A stretch of DNA of 64,000 nucleotides from Chitinolyticbacter meiyuanensis (GTDB lineage Bacteria; Pseudomonadota; Gammaproteobacteria; Burkholderiales; Chitinibacteraceae): contig NZ_CP041335.1 in the NCBI RefSeq assembly GCF_008033135.1, positions 4,261,961-4,325,960 on the forward strand, read 5' to 3'. Both the position numbers and the translations under genes were made by a program. The notes under the pieces were generated by a model. It was given only the letters and a program-made list of their open reading frames with translations, did not search any database and had not been told where the DNA came from. Positions 52,851 through 61,384 of this stretch are shown piece by piece; position 1 is the stretch's first letter; every line of letters starts with the position of its first letter.

Positions 52851-53996
52851 TCAGGCCACGCCGAGTGCCTTGCGCATGCGCGCCAGCGCCTGGGTCAACG
52901 TGGCCTCGGGGCAGCCGAAATTCAGCCGCACGAAGCCCGGCAAGCCGAAATCGGCCCCGTCCGACAAGCCAACGCCAGCTTCCTCGAAGAAGCGCTGCGG
53001 CGAGGCAATGCCGGCGCTGCGGCAGTCGATCCAGGCGAGGTAGGTTGCTTCGGGCGGGGCGACGCGCAGGCCGGCCACCCCGTCGAGCGCTTCGATTACC
53101 CGGTCGCGATTGTGGCGCAGCACGGCAATCAGCTCATCGCGCCATGTAGCGCCATCGCGGTATGCCGCCTCGGCCGCCACATAGCCCAGTAAATTCACGT
53201 GCGGCACGATGCCGCGCATGGCGCGCTGGAATGCGTGGCGCAGTCCGGCGTCGGCAATGATGGCAAACGCGCAGGCAAGGCCGGCGACGTTGTAGGTCTT
53301 GGACGGCGCCATCAGCGTGATGGTGCGTGCCGCCAGCACCGGCGACAGCGTGGCCAGCGGCGTGTGGCGTGCGCCAGGCTCCAGCAGCAGGTCGCAATGG
53401 ATCTCGTCGCTGACCACGGTGAGGTCGTGTCGCAGGGCGATGGCAGCCAGCCGATCCAGCTCGTCCGCCGTCCAGACCCGGCCCACCGGATTGTGCGGGT
53501 GGCACAACAACAGCGTGCGCGCCCCGGCCGCCTCGCGCTCCAGCGCCGCCCAGTCCCAGCGCCAACCCTCGTCGCCTGTTGGCTCCAGCAGCGGCACCTT
53601 CAGCAATGGCCGGCCGGAGAACGCCGGCGCGGACATGAACGGCGGATAGATCGGCGTTGCGCTGAGCACCCCATCGGCCGCGCCGCCGGTAGCGCGGCAG
53701 GCAATGTTGAGCCCGGCCACCAACCCCGGCAGCGGCACCAGCCATTCGGGCGCCACGGTCCAGCCATAGTCGCGCCACATCGCGCCGAGCACGGCGGCAA
53801 TCACGCCCGGCGTCGGCTCGCTATAGCCGAAGCTCGCGCTCGCCACCCGCTGCTGCAGCGCCGCGGTGATCTCGGGCGGGCTGGCGAAGTCCATGTCCGC
53901 CACCCACAGCGGCAGCACGTCGCGACCGGCGTATTTGTTCCACTTGATGTTGTCTGCGACCGCTTGCACGGCCGGGGTGGTGAAGTCGTAGCGCAT
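52851..53996 (-). CDS. patB: MalY/PatB family PLP aminotransferase (cystathionine beta-lyase type)
   Basis: The 381-residue class I/II aminotransferase opens MRYDFTTPAVQAVADNIKWNK, then LPLWVADMDFASPPEITAAL, diagnostic of PatB/MalY. LLCHPHNPVGRVWTADEL, VSDEIHCDLLL and the PLP Lys in MAPSKTYNVAGL are present. These enzymes cleave cystathionine or cystine to release sulfide or thiol. The gene directly follows a cystine-type ABC permease and binding protein, so a role in using imported cystine is likely. Confidence 0.9.
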   Translation of the reverse strand: MRYDFTTPAVQAVADNIKWNKYAGRDVLPLWVADMDFASPPEITAALQQRVASASFGYSEPTPGVIAAVLGAMWRDYGWTVAPEWLVPLPGLVAGLNIACRATGGAADGVLSATPIYPPFMSAPAFSGRPLLKVPLLEPTGDEGWRWDWAALEREAAGARTLLLCHPHNPVGRVWTADELDRLAAIALRHDLTVVSDEIHCDLLLEPGARHTPLATLSPVLAARTITLMAPSKTYNVAGLACAFAIIADAGLRHAFQRAMRGIVPHVNLLGYVAAEAAYRDGATWRDELIAVLRHNRDRVIEALDGVAGLRVAPPEATYLAWIDCRSAGIASPQRFFEEAGVGLSDGADFGLPGFVRLNFGCPEATLTQALARMRKALGVA

Positions 53997-53998
53997 CG

Positions 53999-54664
53999 TT
54001 ACCTCTGGTGGGCCAGTTCCAGCCGCGCCTCCACCCAGCGCTGCACCCGCTCGAAGGCGGCGCTCATCAGCCAGTAGAGCGCCGCGGCGGCAAGATACAA
54101 CGGCAGCGGCTGGAAGGTCTGCGCGATCACTTCCTTGGTCGCCAGCATCAGTTCGGTGACGGTGATCACCGACACCAGCGACGTATCCTTGATCAGGCTG
54201 ATCAGGCTGTTGGAGAGGCTGGGCACCGCCAGCCTGAGCGCCTGCGGCGCCACCACGTGGCGCATGGTCTGCCACCAGGTCAGCCCCAGCGAATAGCCGG
54301 CCTGCCATTGCCCGATGGTGACACCGGCAATGGCGCCGCGCATCGATTCCGAAAGATAGGCCGCCACGTTCAGTGTCAGTGCCAGCACGCCGGCGGTCAC
54401 CGGCTCGAACGCGATGCCGACGCTGGGCAGGCCGTAGTAGATGACGAAGATCTGCACCAGCAGTGGCGTGCCACGCATCGCGCTGACGTAAATCGCCGCC
54501 AGCTGCGCCAGCAGCGGCACCTTTGCAATACGCAGCAGCGCCACCACGAAGCCGAGCGCCAGCCCCAGCACCATGGCCGCCAGCGCAAAGCCCAGCGTAT
54601 AGAGCGCGCCCTTGAGCAGGAAAGGCCAGGCGAGCGGAATCAGGTCCAACCAGATTTGCAGCAT
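53999..54664 (-). CDS. tcyL: polar amino acid (cystine-type) ABC transporter permease
   Basis: The 221-residue permease of the HisM/GlnP family has about five membrane helices and the signature LAAIYVSAMRGTPLLVQIF and GIAFEPVTAGVLALTLNVAAYLSE near residues 60-110, then AGYSLGLTWWQTMRHVVAPQALRLAVPSLSNS, which is the ATPase-contact (EAA) loop. Length matches TcyL. It is downstream of the periplasmic binding protein and 2 bases before patB. The ATPase gene is not in this window. Assignment to cystine rests on the neighbours. Confidence 0.88.
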   Translation of the reverse strand: MLQIWLDLIPLAWPFLLKGALYTLGFALAAMVLGLALGFVVALLRIAKVPLLAQLAAIYVSAMRGTPLLVQIFVIYYGLPSVGIAFEPVTAGVLALTLNVAAYLSESMRGAIAGVTIGQWQAGYSLGLTWWQTMRHVVAPQALRLAVPSLSNSLISLIKDTSLVSVITVTELMLATKEVIAQTFQPLPLYLAAAALYWLMSAAFERVQRWVEARLELAHQR

Positions 54665-54681
54665 GCAGATCATCCAAGGCA

Positions 54682-54704
54682 AAGCCCCCGGGCACCGGGG
54701 GCTT
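54682..54704 (-). terminator. intercistronic hairpin between binding protein and permease
   Basis: A 10-bp perfect stem (AAGCCCCCGG / CCGGGGGCTT) lies between the two genes of one operon, followed on the minus strand by TTTGCC. With a weak U-tract it would reduce, but not stop, read-through and protect the upstream mRNA. That fits the higher amount of binding protein needed relative to permease. Confidence 0.7.
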
Positions 54705-54753
54705 CGTCATTCTAGGCCCAGCAGGCCGGTGTTTCGCAGCGTGCCGCAGGCAA

Positions 54754-55536
54754 CTAGTTGGCCTTGGGCGGCTTGGAAACGTCGCTGCCCAGCCACTGGG
54801 TGGAGATCTGCTTGAAGCGCCCTTCGCGGATCAGGTCCTGCAGCGCCTTGTCGATGGCGGCCTTGAACTTGGGATTGCCCTTGGCAAACGGGATGGCCGA
54901 GGTGACCACCTCGCCAACCGGCGCACCGGCCTTCACCGGCAGCCTGGATTCCTTGATCGCGAACGGAATCATCAGGCTGTCGTTCAGCGCCGCATCGAGC
55001 CGGCCTTGCGCCAGATCCTGCAGGTACTCCGGCGCACCCGGATAGGTCTTCACATCGATGCCCGGCACGGCCTTGGCCATGTCGGCGTAGTTGGTGCCCA
55101 GACCCAGGCCCAGCTTCTTGCCCTTGAGATCATCCAGCGATTTGAACTGGCGCGTCTCGTTCTTGCGCACGATCAGCTGGGCGCTGGAATAGGTGTAGGG
55201 CACCGAGAAATCGAACACCTCGCGGCGCTTGGCATTGTCGCCCACCTGGTTGATCACCACGTCGAACTTGCCGGCCTGCAGCCCGGCCAAGAGGCCGCTC
55301 CACTCACCGGTGACAAACACCGGCTTCACGCCCAACTTGGTGGCGATGGCCTTGGCCAGATCCACCTCGAAGCCCACTAGCTCGCCTCGCTTGTCCTTGA
55401 AATTGAACGGCGGGTAGGTGCCTTCCAGCGCCACCTTCAACGTGCCGTTGGCCTTCACCGTATCGAGCAGGTCGGCCGCCACGGCCCGAGCACCTGCGGC
55501 CACCAGGGCCAGCGCGATCAACAGTCGTTTCATCAT
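54754..55536 (-). CDS. tcyJ: periplasmic cystine/polar amino acid binding protein
   Basis: The 260-residue protein has a signal peptide (MMKRLLIALALVAAGARAVA) and a periplasmic binding domain typical of the FliY/TcyJ family: TLKVALEGTYPPFNFKDKRGE, GFEVDLAKAIATKLG, FDVVINQVGDNAKRREVFDFS and the hinge GTNYADMAKAVPG. The sequence GVVINQ-like VVINQV and the RxKxxFDFS block are typical. It begins the transporter operon with permease and PatB downstream. A TTTGAA-N8-TTCAAA repeat sits in the leader. Confidence 0.9.
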   Translation of the reverse strand: MMKRLLIALALVAAGARAVAADLLDTVKANGTLKVALEGTYPPFNFKDKRGELVGFEVDLAKAIATKLGVKPVFVTGEWSGLLAGLQAGKFDVVINQVGDNAKRREVFDFSVPYTYSSAQLIVRKNETRQFKSLDDLKGKKLGLGLGTNYADMAKAVPGIDVKTYPGAPEYLQDLAQGRLDAALNDSLMIPFAIKESRLPVKAGAPVGEVVTSAIPFAKGNPKFKAAIDKALQDLIREGRFKQISTQWLGSDVSKPPKAN

Positions 55537-55545
55537 AACTCCAAG

Positions 55546-55565
55546 TTTGAAGTGATAATTTCAAA
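55546..55565. promoter_or_regulatory. TTTGAA-N8-TTCAAA inverted repeat upstream of tcyJ
   Basis: A perfect 6-bp inverted repeat lies 10-29 bases before the tcyJ start on the minus strand, inside an AT-rich stretch. The position is suited for a repressor. It resembles LysR/MetR half sites only loosely. Confidence 0.35.
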
Positions 55566-55636
55566 ATTCCATCAAAGCATAAAACACGCGATCTGGACTG
55601 GCTACTGCGGTTAGTGCTTATGCCCACCGTGCCGCG

Positions 55637-56536
55637 CTACTTGCTGCGCCCGACCAGCGCCACACCGGCCAGCACCACCAGTGCGCCCAGCCATTGCAAT
55701 GGCGTCAGCACCTCGCCCAGCACGCCCATGCTCATCACGATGGTGAGTACCGGCCCCACGCTGCCGATCACCGCAGCCCGCCCGGCGCCGATGCGCTGCA
55801 CCGCCATGTTCATCAGATAGACCGGCAGCACCGTGGATACCAGCGCCATCACCGCCGCCCACCCATACACCGGCCATGGCTGCACCAGTGCCGCCAGCGG
55901 CCGGGTGGCGACGAAATGCAGCAGCATGGCGATCGCGGCGACGGCCAGCGCCAGCTCGGTGAAGCGCAGCGCGCCGACGCGGGCGATCACCGGCGGGCTG
56001 AAGGTCAGGTAGAACGCGAACGCCACCGTGCTGGCCACGATCCAGGCCAAGCCCGCCACATCGACCCGCGCCTGCGCCAGATCCACTCCGACCACCAGCG
56101 CGATGCCGACATAGGTGAGTAGCAGGGCCGCCTTCATCCGCCCGGTGATCGCGTGGCCGAAGCACCAGGCCGACAACAGTACCGTCAGCGTCGGATACAG
56201 ATAGAGCACCAGCCGCTCGATGCTGGCGCTGACGGTCATCAGGCCGGTGAAATCGAAGATGCTGGCGAGGTAATAGCCGAGCAGGCCCAGCCCCAGCACA
56301 GCACCCCAGTCCCGCCACGCCAGCGGCGACTCGGATGCCCGCCGCCAACTGCGCACCAAGCCGACGATCAGCAACACCCCCGCCAGCCGTAGTGCGAGCA
56401 GCGTGACCGCGTCGACGCCGTGGCGATAAGCCAGCTTGACGAATACCGCCTTGGCGGCAAAACCGGTGGCGGACAGTAGCGCCAGCACGGTGGCGGTGCG
56501 AAGGGCGGCAGGATCGGGGGAGGTGGCGGACATCAT
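55637..56536 (-). CDS. EamA/DMT superfamily transporter
   Basis: The 299-residue protein has ten predicted helices in two EamA repeats. The first has TVLALLSATGFAAKAVFVKLAYRHG and ASIERLVLYLYPTLTVLLSA; the second VSTVLPVYLMNMAVQRIGAGRAAVIGSVGPVLTIV. It should export a small metabolite or amino acid. Two Met codons stand at the start; the first, 56536, is used. A 23-codon open frame ending in tandem Trp codons lies 81 bases upstream. Confidence 0.85.
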   Translation of the reverse strand: MMSATSPDPAALRTATVLALLSATGFAAKAVFVKLAYRHGVDAVTLLALRLAGVLLIVGLVRSWRRASESPLAWRDWGAVLGLGLLGYYLASIFDFTGLMTVSASIERLVLYLYPTLTVLLSAWCFGHAITGRMKAALLLTYVGIALVVGVDLAQARVDVAGLAWIVASTVAFAFYLTFSPPVIARVGALRFTELALAVAAIAMLLHFVATRPLAALVQPWPVYGWAAVMALVSTVLPVYLMNMAVQRIGAGRAAVIGSVGPVLTIVMSMGVLGEVLTPLQWLGALVVLAGVALVGRSK

Positions 56537-56617
56537 GGCTCCAGAAGTGAGAGGGAGCCGCGACGGGATGAAAACCAGGAACCACCGCGGCAAACCCACG
56601 GTGGCGAAAAACACGCG

Positions 56618-56689
56618 CTACCGCAGGGGGCTGTGCAGCCACCAGGCGGTCAGTGTTTTGGCGAAAGAGGTGATGTTGCGGTGCGACAT
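56618..56689 (-). CDS. possible leader peptide with tandem Trp codons (23 residues)
   Basis: An ATG at 56689 opens a 23-codon frame ending with TGG TGG CTG CAC AGC CCC CTG CGG TAG; tandem Trp codons stand at 16-17. No strong ribosome site is seen. The frame stops before a hairpin (CCACCG/CGGTGG, 56582-56604) that lies between it and the EamA gene. The layout resembles an attenuator leader, but this is tentative. Confidence 0.3.
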   Translation of the reverse strand: MSHRNITSFAKTLTAWWLHSPLR

Positions 56690-56753
56690 GGGCACTACCG
56701 TAACAGCCCGCTCGCGCCGGCGTCAAACCATCCAAGATGGTGGTGACCCAGGT

Positions 56754-58610
56754 TCACGGCGTATCGATAAAGCGCTGTGTGCTGTACTCGGCGTCCGGCA
56801 AGCGGGCGAGTACTTTCGACGGGCCGGGCAGGCTGTCGAGATAGGCGAGAAAGGCTTCGGCATAGTCGAGGCCCACGTCGAGCCGGCGCTCACCGGTGAT
56901 GGCTTTCAGCGGTGTGTAGTAGTCACCACCATCGGCAAGGAAATCGCTGGTGACCAGCGTGTAGCTGCGCGCCGGCTCCAGCGGCACCCAGCGACCTTGC
57001 TGTTTCACTTCCAGTGCATGGAAGCGACTGCCCGCTGGCCGGTTCAAGTCCGCCTGCCAGCGCAGCCCGGCGGCGTACGGATAGCTGCCGGTATTCCCGG
57101 CAATGACGGCAGCGAGGGCGGCTTCCAGGGTGGCCTTGAGCTCAGCGCCGCTGAGGTGGAGCCGCTGTAGCGTGTTCCTGAATGGCAGCGCGGTATAGAT
57201 GCGCCGCACGTCCACCTCGCCGGCCGGCAGGTCGACGCGCACGCCGCCGCCGTTCTGCAGTGCGATCTCCGCGCCGAAATACCGTTGCCCCTGGGCGAGA
57301 AAGGCGGCAGCGACCAGCTGCTGCACGTCGCCACCGTGTGCGATGCCGTGCGGGTCGCGGTTGCAGGCGTCGCCAAGTGTCGAGCGGCTGGGGTCGCGTC
57401 GGCTGCCCGGCACCCGGCGCAAGCATAGGCCACTGGTGGCTTGGGCAACCACCTTGCTGCCGAATGCTTCCCGCTGCCGCGCGTAGGGCGCGAGCGCGGC
57501 TTGCGCCGAAGCATCCGGCGCGGTGATGCGCAGCACGCCGCCAGCGGCAATATCCGCAAGGACCGCCGCACGCTGCGTCGCCTGCAGTGTGCGGGCCCCC
57601 TGGCGGAAATCGTCGCCGATCAGCACGTGCGGCCTGCCGCGGCAGCCAGTGACCTCGCCGGCAGCATCGAAATCAACCGTCAACTCGCCAACCACATAGG
57701 CGTACTGCCACGCCTGCACGATGCATACCGGCTTGCCATGGCGATCCACCACCCGCGTTGGGTAGGGGCCGGCCGGGCTCAGGCCATACGCCTGGAGTGC
57801 TGCCGGCCCCAGCAGCGTATGGCTATCGCCACCAACGATGACATCAACGCCATCGAGCCGCGCCGCCAGTGCCTGATCCTGTTGGTAACCGTAGTGGCTC
57901 TGCACGATGATCTTGTTCACGCCCGCCGCGCGCAGCCGGTCGATCTCGGTCTGGGCGCGCTCGGCCTCGTCGCCGAACTGGGTATCGGCATCGGGACGCG
58001 AGGCGTGCTTGGTCTTGCCGGCGATGGTGATGCCGACAAGGCCGATGCGCTGCCCGCCGCGTTCGATCACGGCGGAGGGCCGCACCAGTCCTGGCGCCCG
58101 ATCGGAATGCAACGGCGAGCCAGCGCCGAAGTCGACATTGGCCGACAGCACCGGCGTCTGGCAGCTGCCGGCATGCAGGAAGCCGATAAAGCGCTTCAAG
58201 CCAGCATCGCCGCGATCGAACTCGTGGTTACCCAGCGTGAAGCTGTCGAAGCAGACCACGTTCATCAGCGCGGCATCGGCCTCACCATCGCTCAGGTTGA
58301 AGTAGAGATCGCCGGTGACAGCATCACCGGCGTGGATCTTGATCACGTTGGGATGATCGGCTGCCAGTGCCTTGATCGCAGCAGCGACACGGGCAAAGCC
58401 GCCGTGCTCCACGTCGACTGCCTCACGGCCGTTGCCGGTATCGAGCTGCAACGCTAAGCGCTCGGGATCGAGGTGCGAGTGGTGGTCGTTGAGATGCAGC
58501 AGCGTCAGCGAGAATGGCGCAGCGGGCGGATTGGGCGCGAGCGCACCCGGGCCTGCGCAACCCGCCAGCCAAAGCACGATACTTAGCCATGCCATTGCCA
58601 CCCTCTGCAT
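56754..58610 (-). CDS. 5'-nucleotidase/UshA-like lipoprotein
   Basis: The 618-residue protein has a lipoprotein signal (MAWLSIVLWLAGC, lipobox LAGC) and a metallophosphatase domain: LLHLNDHHSHLD, HAGDAVTGD, LGNHEFDRGD and VGGDSHTLL, the metal-binding motifs. The C-terminal 5'-nucleotidase domain contains QNGGGVR and SYTLVTSDFLADGGDYY. It should hydrolyse extracytoplasmic nucleotides at the envelope. The ATG with GGAGG 8 bases upstream is used. Confidence 0.9.
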   Translation of the reverse strand: MQRVAMAWLSIVLWLAGCAGPGALAPNPPAAPFSLTLLHLNDHHSHLDPERLALQLDTGNGREAVDVEHGGFARVAAAIKALAADHPNVIKIHAGDAVTGDLYFNLSDGEADAALMNVVCFDSFTLGNHEFDRGDAGLKRFIGFLHAGSCQTPVLSANVDFGAGSPLHSDRAPGLVRPSAVIERGGQRIGLVGITIAGKTKHASRPDADTQFGDEAERAQTEIDRLRAAGVNKIIVQSHYGYQQDQALAARLDGVDVIVGGDSHTLLGPAALQAYGLSPAGPYPTRVVDRHGKPVCIVQAWQYAYVVGELTVDFDAAGEVTGCRGRPHVLIGDDFRQGARTLQATQRAAVLADIAAGGVLRITAPDASAQAALAPYARQREAFGSKVVAQATSGLCLRRVPGSRRDPSRSTLGDACNRDPHGIAHGGDVQQLVAAAFLAQGQRYFGAEIALQNGGGVRVDLPAGEVDVRRIYTALPFRNTLQRLHLSGAELKATLEAALAAVIAGNTGSYPYAAGLRWQADLNRPAGSRFHALEVKQQGRWVPLEPARSYTLVTSDFLADGGDYYTPLKAITGERRLDVGLDYAEAFLAYLDSLPGPSKVLARLPDAEYSTQRFIDTP

Positions 58611-58760
58611 CGCGCGCCTCCGGCCGCTGGGAAACCACGATGTTCGCTGCCGGCGATGAAGCCGGCATGACAGTGTGTGGCCGGAAAGCAGCCCAGCTGT
58701 CACTGTCATGATGGCCGGGGCGACCATGACAATGGCAGCAGGCCCAACCAGGAGTGCCGC

Positions 58761-59924
58761 ATGCGCCTGATCGAAGATTTCTCGCTGTCCGCCGTCGTGG
58801 CGGGTTTCGTCACCGTGCTGGTCGGCTTCACCAGCTCGGCGGTGATCGTGTTCCAGGCCGCCCAGGCGCTGGGCGCGGGCCCGGCCGAGATCGCCTCGTG
58901 GATGTGGGCACTGGGCCTGGCGATGGGGCTGACCAGCATCGTCCTGTCGCTGCGATACCGTGTGCCGGTGGTCACCGCCTGGTCGACGCCGGGGGCAGCA
59001 CTGCTGGTGACCAGCGTGGCCGGCATCTCGATGCCCGAAGCGATCGGCGCCTTTATCGTGTGCGGCGTGCTGATCACCATCGCCGGCGCCACCGGCTGGT
59101 TCGAGCGCGCCATGGCGCGTGTACCGGTCGCCATTGCCTCGGCCATGCTGGCCGGGGTGTTGCTGCGCTTTGGCATGGCCGCGTTCACCAGCCTGCAGAG
59201 CCAGTTCGTGCTGGTGCTCGCCATGCTCGGCACCTATCTCGCGATGCGCCGGCTCAAGCCGCGCTACGCGATTCCACTGGTGCTGCTGGTCGGCACCGTC
59301 ATCGCCGCACTGCAGGGCCAGTTGCACCTGGGTGAGGTGCACTGGCAACTGGCGTCGCCGGTGTTCACCATGCCGACGCTGTCGTGGCAGGCGCTGCTGT
59401 CTGTGGCGCTGCCGCTGTTCCTCGTCACCATGGCCTCGCAGAACATTCCCGGCGTGGCGGTGCTCAAGGCGTCGGACTATCACCCGCCGCTGTCGCCGGT
59501 GATTGCCAGCACCGGGCTGACCACGGTGCTGCTGGCCCCATTCGGCGCCTTCGCCATCAACCTCGCGGCCATCACCGCCGCGATCTGCATGGGTCGCGAG
59601 GCGCACGAGGACAAGGACAAGCGCTATATGGCCGCTGTCGCGGCGGGGGTGTTCTACGTGATCGTCGGCCTGTTCGGCGCCACCGTCGCCGCGCTGTTCG
59701 CCGCCTTCCCCAAGGAGCTGGTGCTGGCCCTGGCCGGGCTCGCGCTGATCAACACCATCGGCAATGGCCTGCTCGCCGCGGTAAAGGACGAAGCGCAGCG
59801 CGAGCCGGCGCTGATCACCTTCCTCGTCACCGCTTCGGGTCTGACGCTGTCCGGCATCGGCTCGGCGTTCTGGGGGCTGGTGGCGGGCGGCCTTGCCTAT
59901 GTGGCGCTGAACTGGCGGCGTTGA
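58761..59924 (+). CDS. benE: BenE family benzoate/H+ symporter-like transporter
   Basis: The 387-residue integral membrane protein has about twelve helices and begins DFSLSAVVAGFVTVLVGFTSS. VTAWSTPGAALLVTS near residue 75, LVTMASQNIPGVAVLK near residue 218 and APFGAFAINLAAITAAICMG are typical of BenE. It imports benzoate or a related aromatic acid. No benzoate degradation gene is close. The ATG has AGGAG seven bases upstream. Confidence 0.9.
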   Translation: MRLIEDFSLSAVVAGFVTVLVGFTSSAVIVFQAAQALGAGPAEIASWMWALGLAMGLTSIVLSLRYRVPVVTAWSTPGAALLVTSVAGISMPEAIGAFIVCGVLITIAGATGWFERAMARVPVAIASAMLAGVLLRFGMAAFTSLQSQFVLVLAMLGTYLAMRRLKPRYAIPLVLLVGTVIAALQGQLHLGEVHWQLASPVFTMPTLSWQALLSVALPLFLVTMASQNIPGVAVLKASDYHPPLSPVIASTGLTTVLLAPFGAFAINLAAITAAICMGREAHEDKDKRYMAAVAAGVFYVIVGLFGATVAALFAAFPKELVLALAGLALINTIGNGLLAAVKDEAQREPALITFLVTASGLTLSGIGSAFWGLVAGGLAYVALNWRR

Positions 59925-59930
59925 GCTCGC

Positions 59931-61265
59931 CTACTTCCCAATGCAGAACTTGCTGAAGATCACGCCCAGCAAATCATCCGAAGTGAATTCGCCGGTGATT
60001 TCATTGAGCGCGTTCTGCGCGAGGCGCAGCTCTTCGGCAAGCAGTTCGATCTGTTGGTAGGCCACCGCTGCGGTGTCGAGGTGGGTACTGGCACGGCGGA
60101 TGGCATCGAGGTGGCGCTCGCGGGCGATGAAGACGCCGTCGTCGCTGCCTCGCCAGCCCACGTGGTGCAGCAAGCGCTGGCGTAGCGCTTCCAGGCCCTC
60201 GCCGCCTTTGGCGGAGACGTGGACCACGTCACGGGCGACATCGCCGGGCACGTCGCCAGTGAGGTCGATCTTGTTGAACACGCGCAGTACCGGCAGCGCC
60301 TTGGGTAGGCGCGTGAGGATGTCGAGATCGTGCCGGGTAACCCCCTCGCGGCTGTCGACCAACAGCAGCGCCAGATCGGCCTTCTCGACCGCCGCCCAGG
60401 TGCGGGCGATGCCGATGCGCTCGACCGGGTCGTCGGTTTCGCGCAGGCCGGCGGTATCGATCACGTGTACGGGAACGCCATCGATCAGGATCAGCTCGCG
60501 CACCGTATCGCGGGTGGTGCCAGCGATCTCGGTGACGATGGCGATGTCTTCGCCCGCAAGGGCATTCATCAGGCTGGATTTGCCGACATTGGGCTGACCG
60601 ATCAGCACCACGTGCATGCCTTCGCGCAGCAGCTTGCCCTGCGTTGCCGTCATCAGCACGCGGGCGAGCTGGCCCTGGATGGTGCCGAGCTGGCCGCGTG
60701 CGTCGGCGGCGGCGAGGAAGTCGATGTCCTCCTCGGGGAAATCCAGCGTGGCCTCGACCAGCATGCGCAGATGGATCAACGCGTCGACCAGCGCGCGTAC
60801 TTCCAGCGAGAACGCACCGTCGAGCGATTTGAGCGCGGAGCGCGCAGCGGCCTCCGATTGCGCGTCAATCAGGTCAGCCACCGCCTCAGCCTGGGCGAGG
60901 TCAAGCTTGCCATTGAGGAAGGCACGCTTGGAGAACTCGCCGGGCTCGGCGTGGCGCGCACCGAGCTCGATGCAGCGCTTGAGCAGCATGTTCATCACTA
61001 CCGGACCGCCATGGCCCTGGATCTCCAGCACATCCTCGCCAGTGAAGGAGTTGGGGCCGGGGAAAAACAGTGCGAGGCCCTCGTCGATGGCACTGGTGTC
61101 GGCCGCGCGAAAGCGGGCGAAATGGGCGTGGCGGGCGGTGAGTGGCCGGCCGATCAGGCCTTCGACGATGGCGTCGAGCCGGCGACCGGACACGCGGATC
61201 ACACCGACGCCGCCGCGACCGGGCGCGGTGGCAATGGCGGCGATGGGCTCAGGGATATACAGCAT
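59931..61265 (-). CDS. mnmE: tRNA modification GTPase MnmE (TrmE)
   Basis: The 444-residue enzyme has an N-terminal folate-binding domain (PIAAIATAPGRGGVGVIRVSG), the helical domain, a G domain inserted near residue 205-365 (GQPNVGKSSLMN, DTAGLRE, NKID) and the C-terminal FCIGK with the catalytic Cys. With MnmG it makes the cmnm5U34 modification in tRNA wobble positions. A separate hairpin terminator after yidC shows that it is transcribed from its own signals. Confidence 0.97.
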   Translation of the reverse strand: MLYIPEPIAAIATAPGRGGVGVIRVSGRRLDAIVEGLIGRPLTARHAHFARFRAADTSAIDEGLALFFPGPNSFTGEDVLEIQGHGGPVVMNMLLKRCIELGARHAEPGEFSKRAFLNGKLDLAQAEAVADLIDAQSEAAARSALKSLDGAFSLEVRALVDALIHLRMLVEATLDFPEEDIDFLAAADARGQLGTIQGQLARVLMTATQGKLLREGMHVVLIGQPNVGKSSLMNALAGEDIAIVTEIAGTTRDTVRELILIDGVPVHVIDTAGLRETDDPVERIGIARTWAAVEKADLALLLVDSREGVTRHDLDILTRLPKALPVLRVFNKIDLTGDVPGDVARDVVHVSAKGGEGLEALRQRLLHHVGWRGSDDGVFIARERHLDAIRRASTHLDTAAVAYQQIELLAEELRLAQNALNEITGEFTSDDLLGVIFSKFCIGK

Positions 61266-61344
61266 GGTGCAAAAAATCTGGATCGGGGCCACAACGGCGC
61301 AAGCCTATCACATGCTGCAACCGCACATGAGCCGTGGCGTGCAA

Positions 61345-61370
61345 CAAAAAACCGCCCCGGAGGGCGGTTT
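61345..61370 (-). terminator. rho-independent terminator of the yidC transcript
   Basis: A 9-bp stem (AAACCGCCC / GGGCGGTTT, loop CGGA) just after yidC is followed on the minus strand by TTTTTGTTGC. It ends the rpmH-rnpA-yidD-yidC operon. Confidence 0.9.
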
Positions 61371-61384
61371 CTGTGGCATTTGGA

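Noticed and set aside
58611..59606. A long N-terminal extension of the 5'-nucleotidase frame, 332 codons upstream.
   Set aside because: The extension is rich in Arg, Gly and His with no fold and overlaps benE antisense. The lipoprotein signal at 58610 marks the true start.
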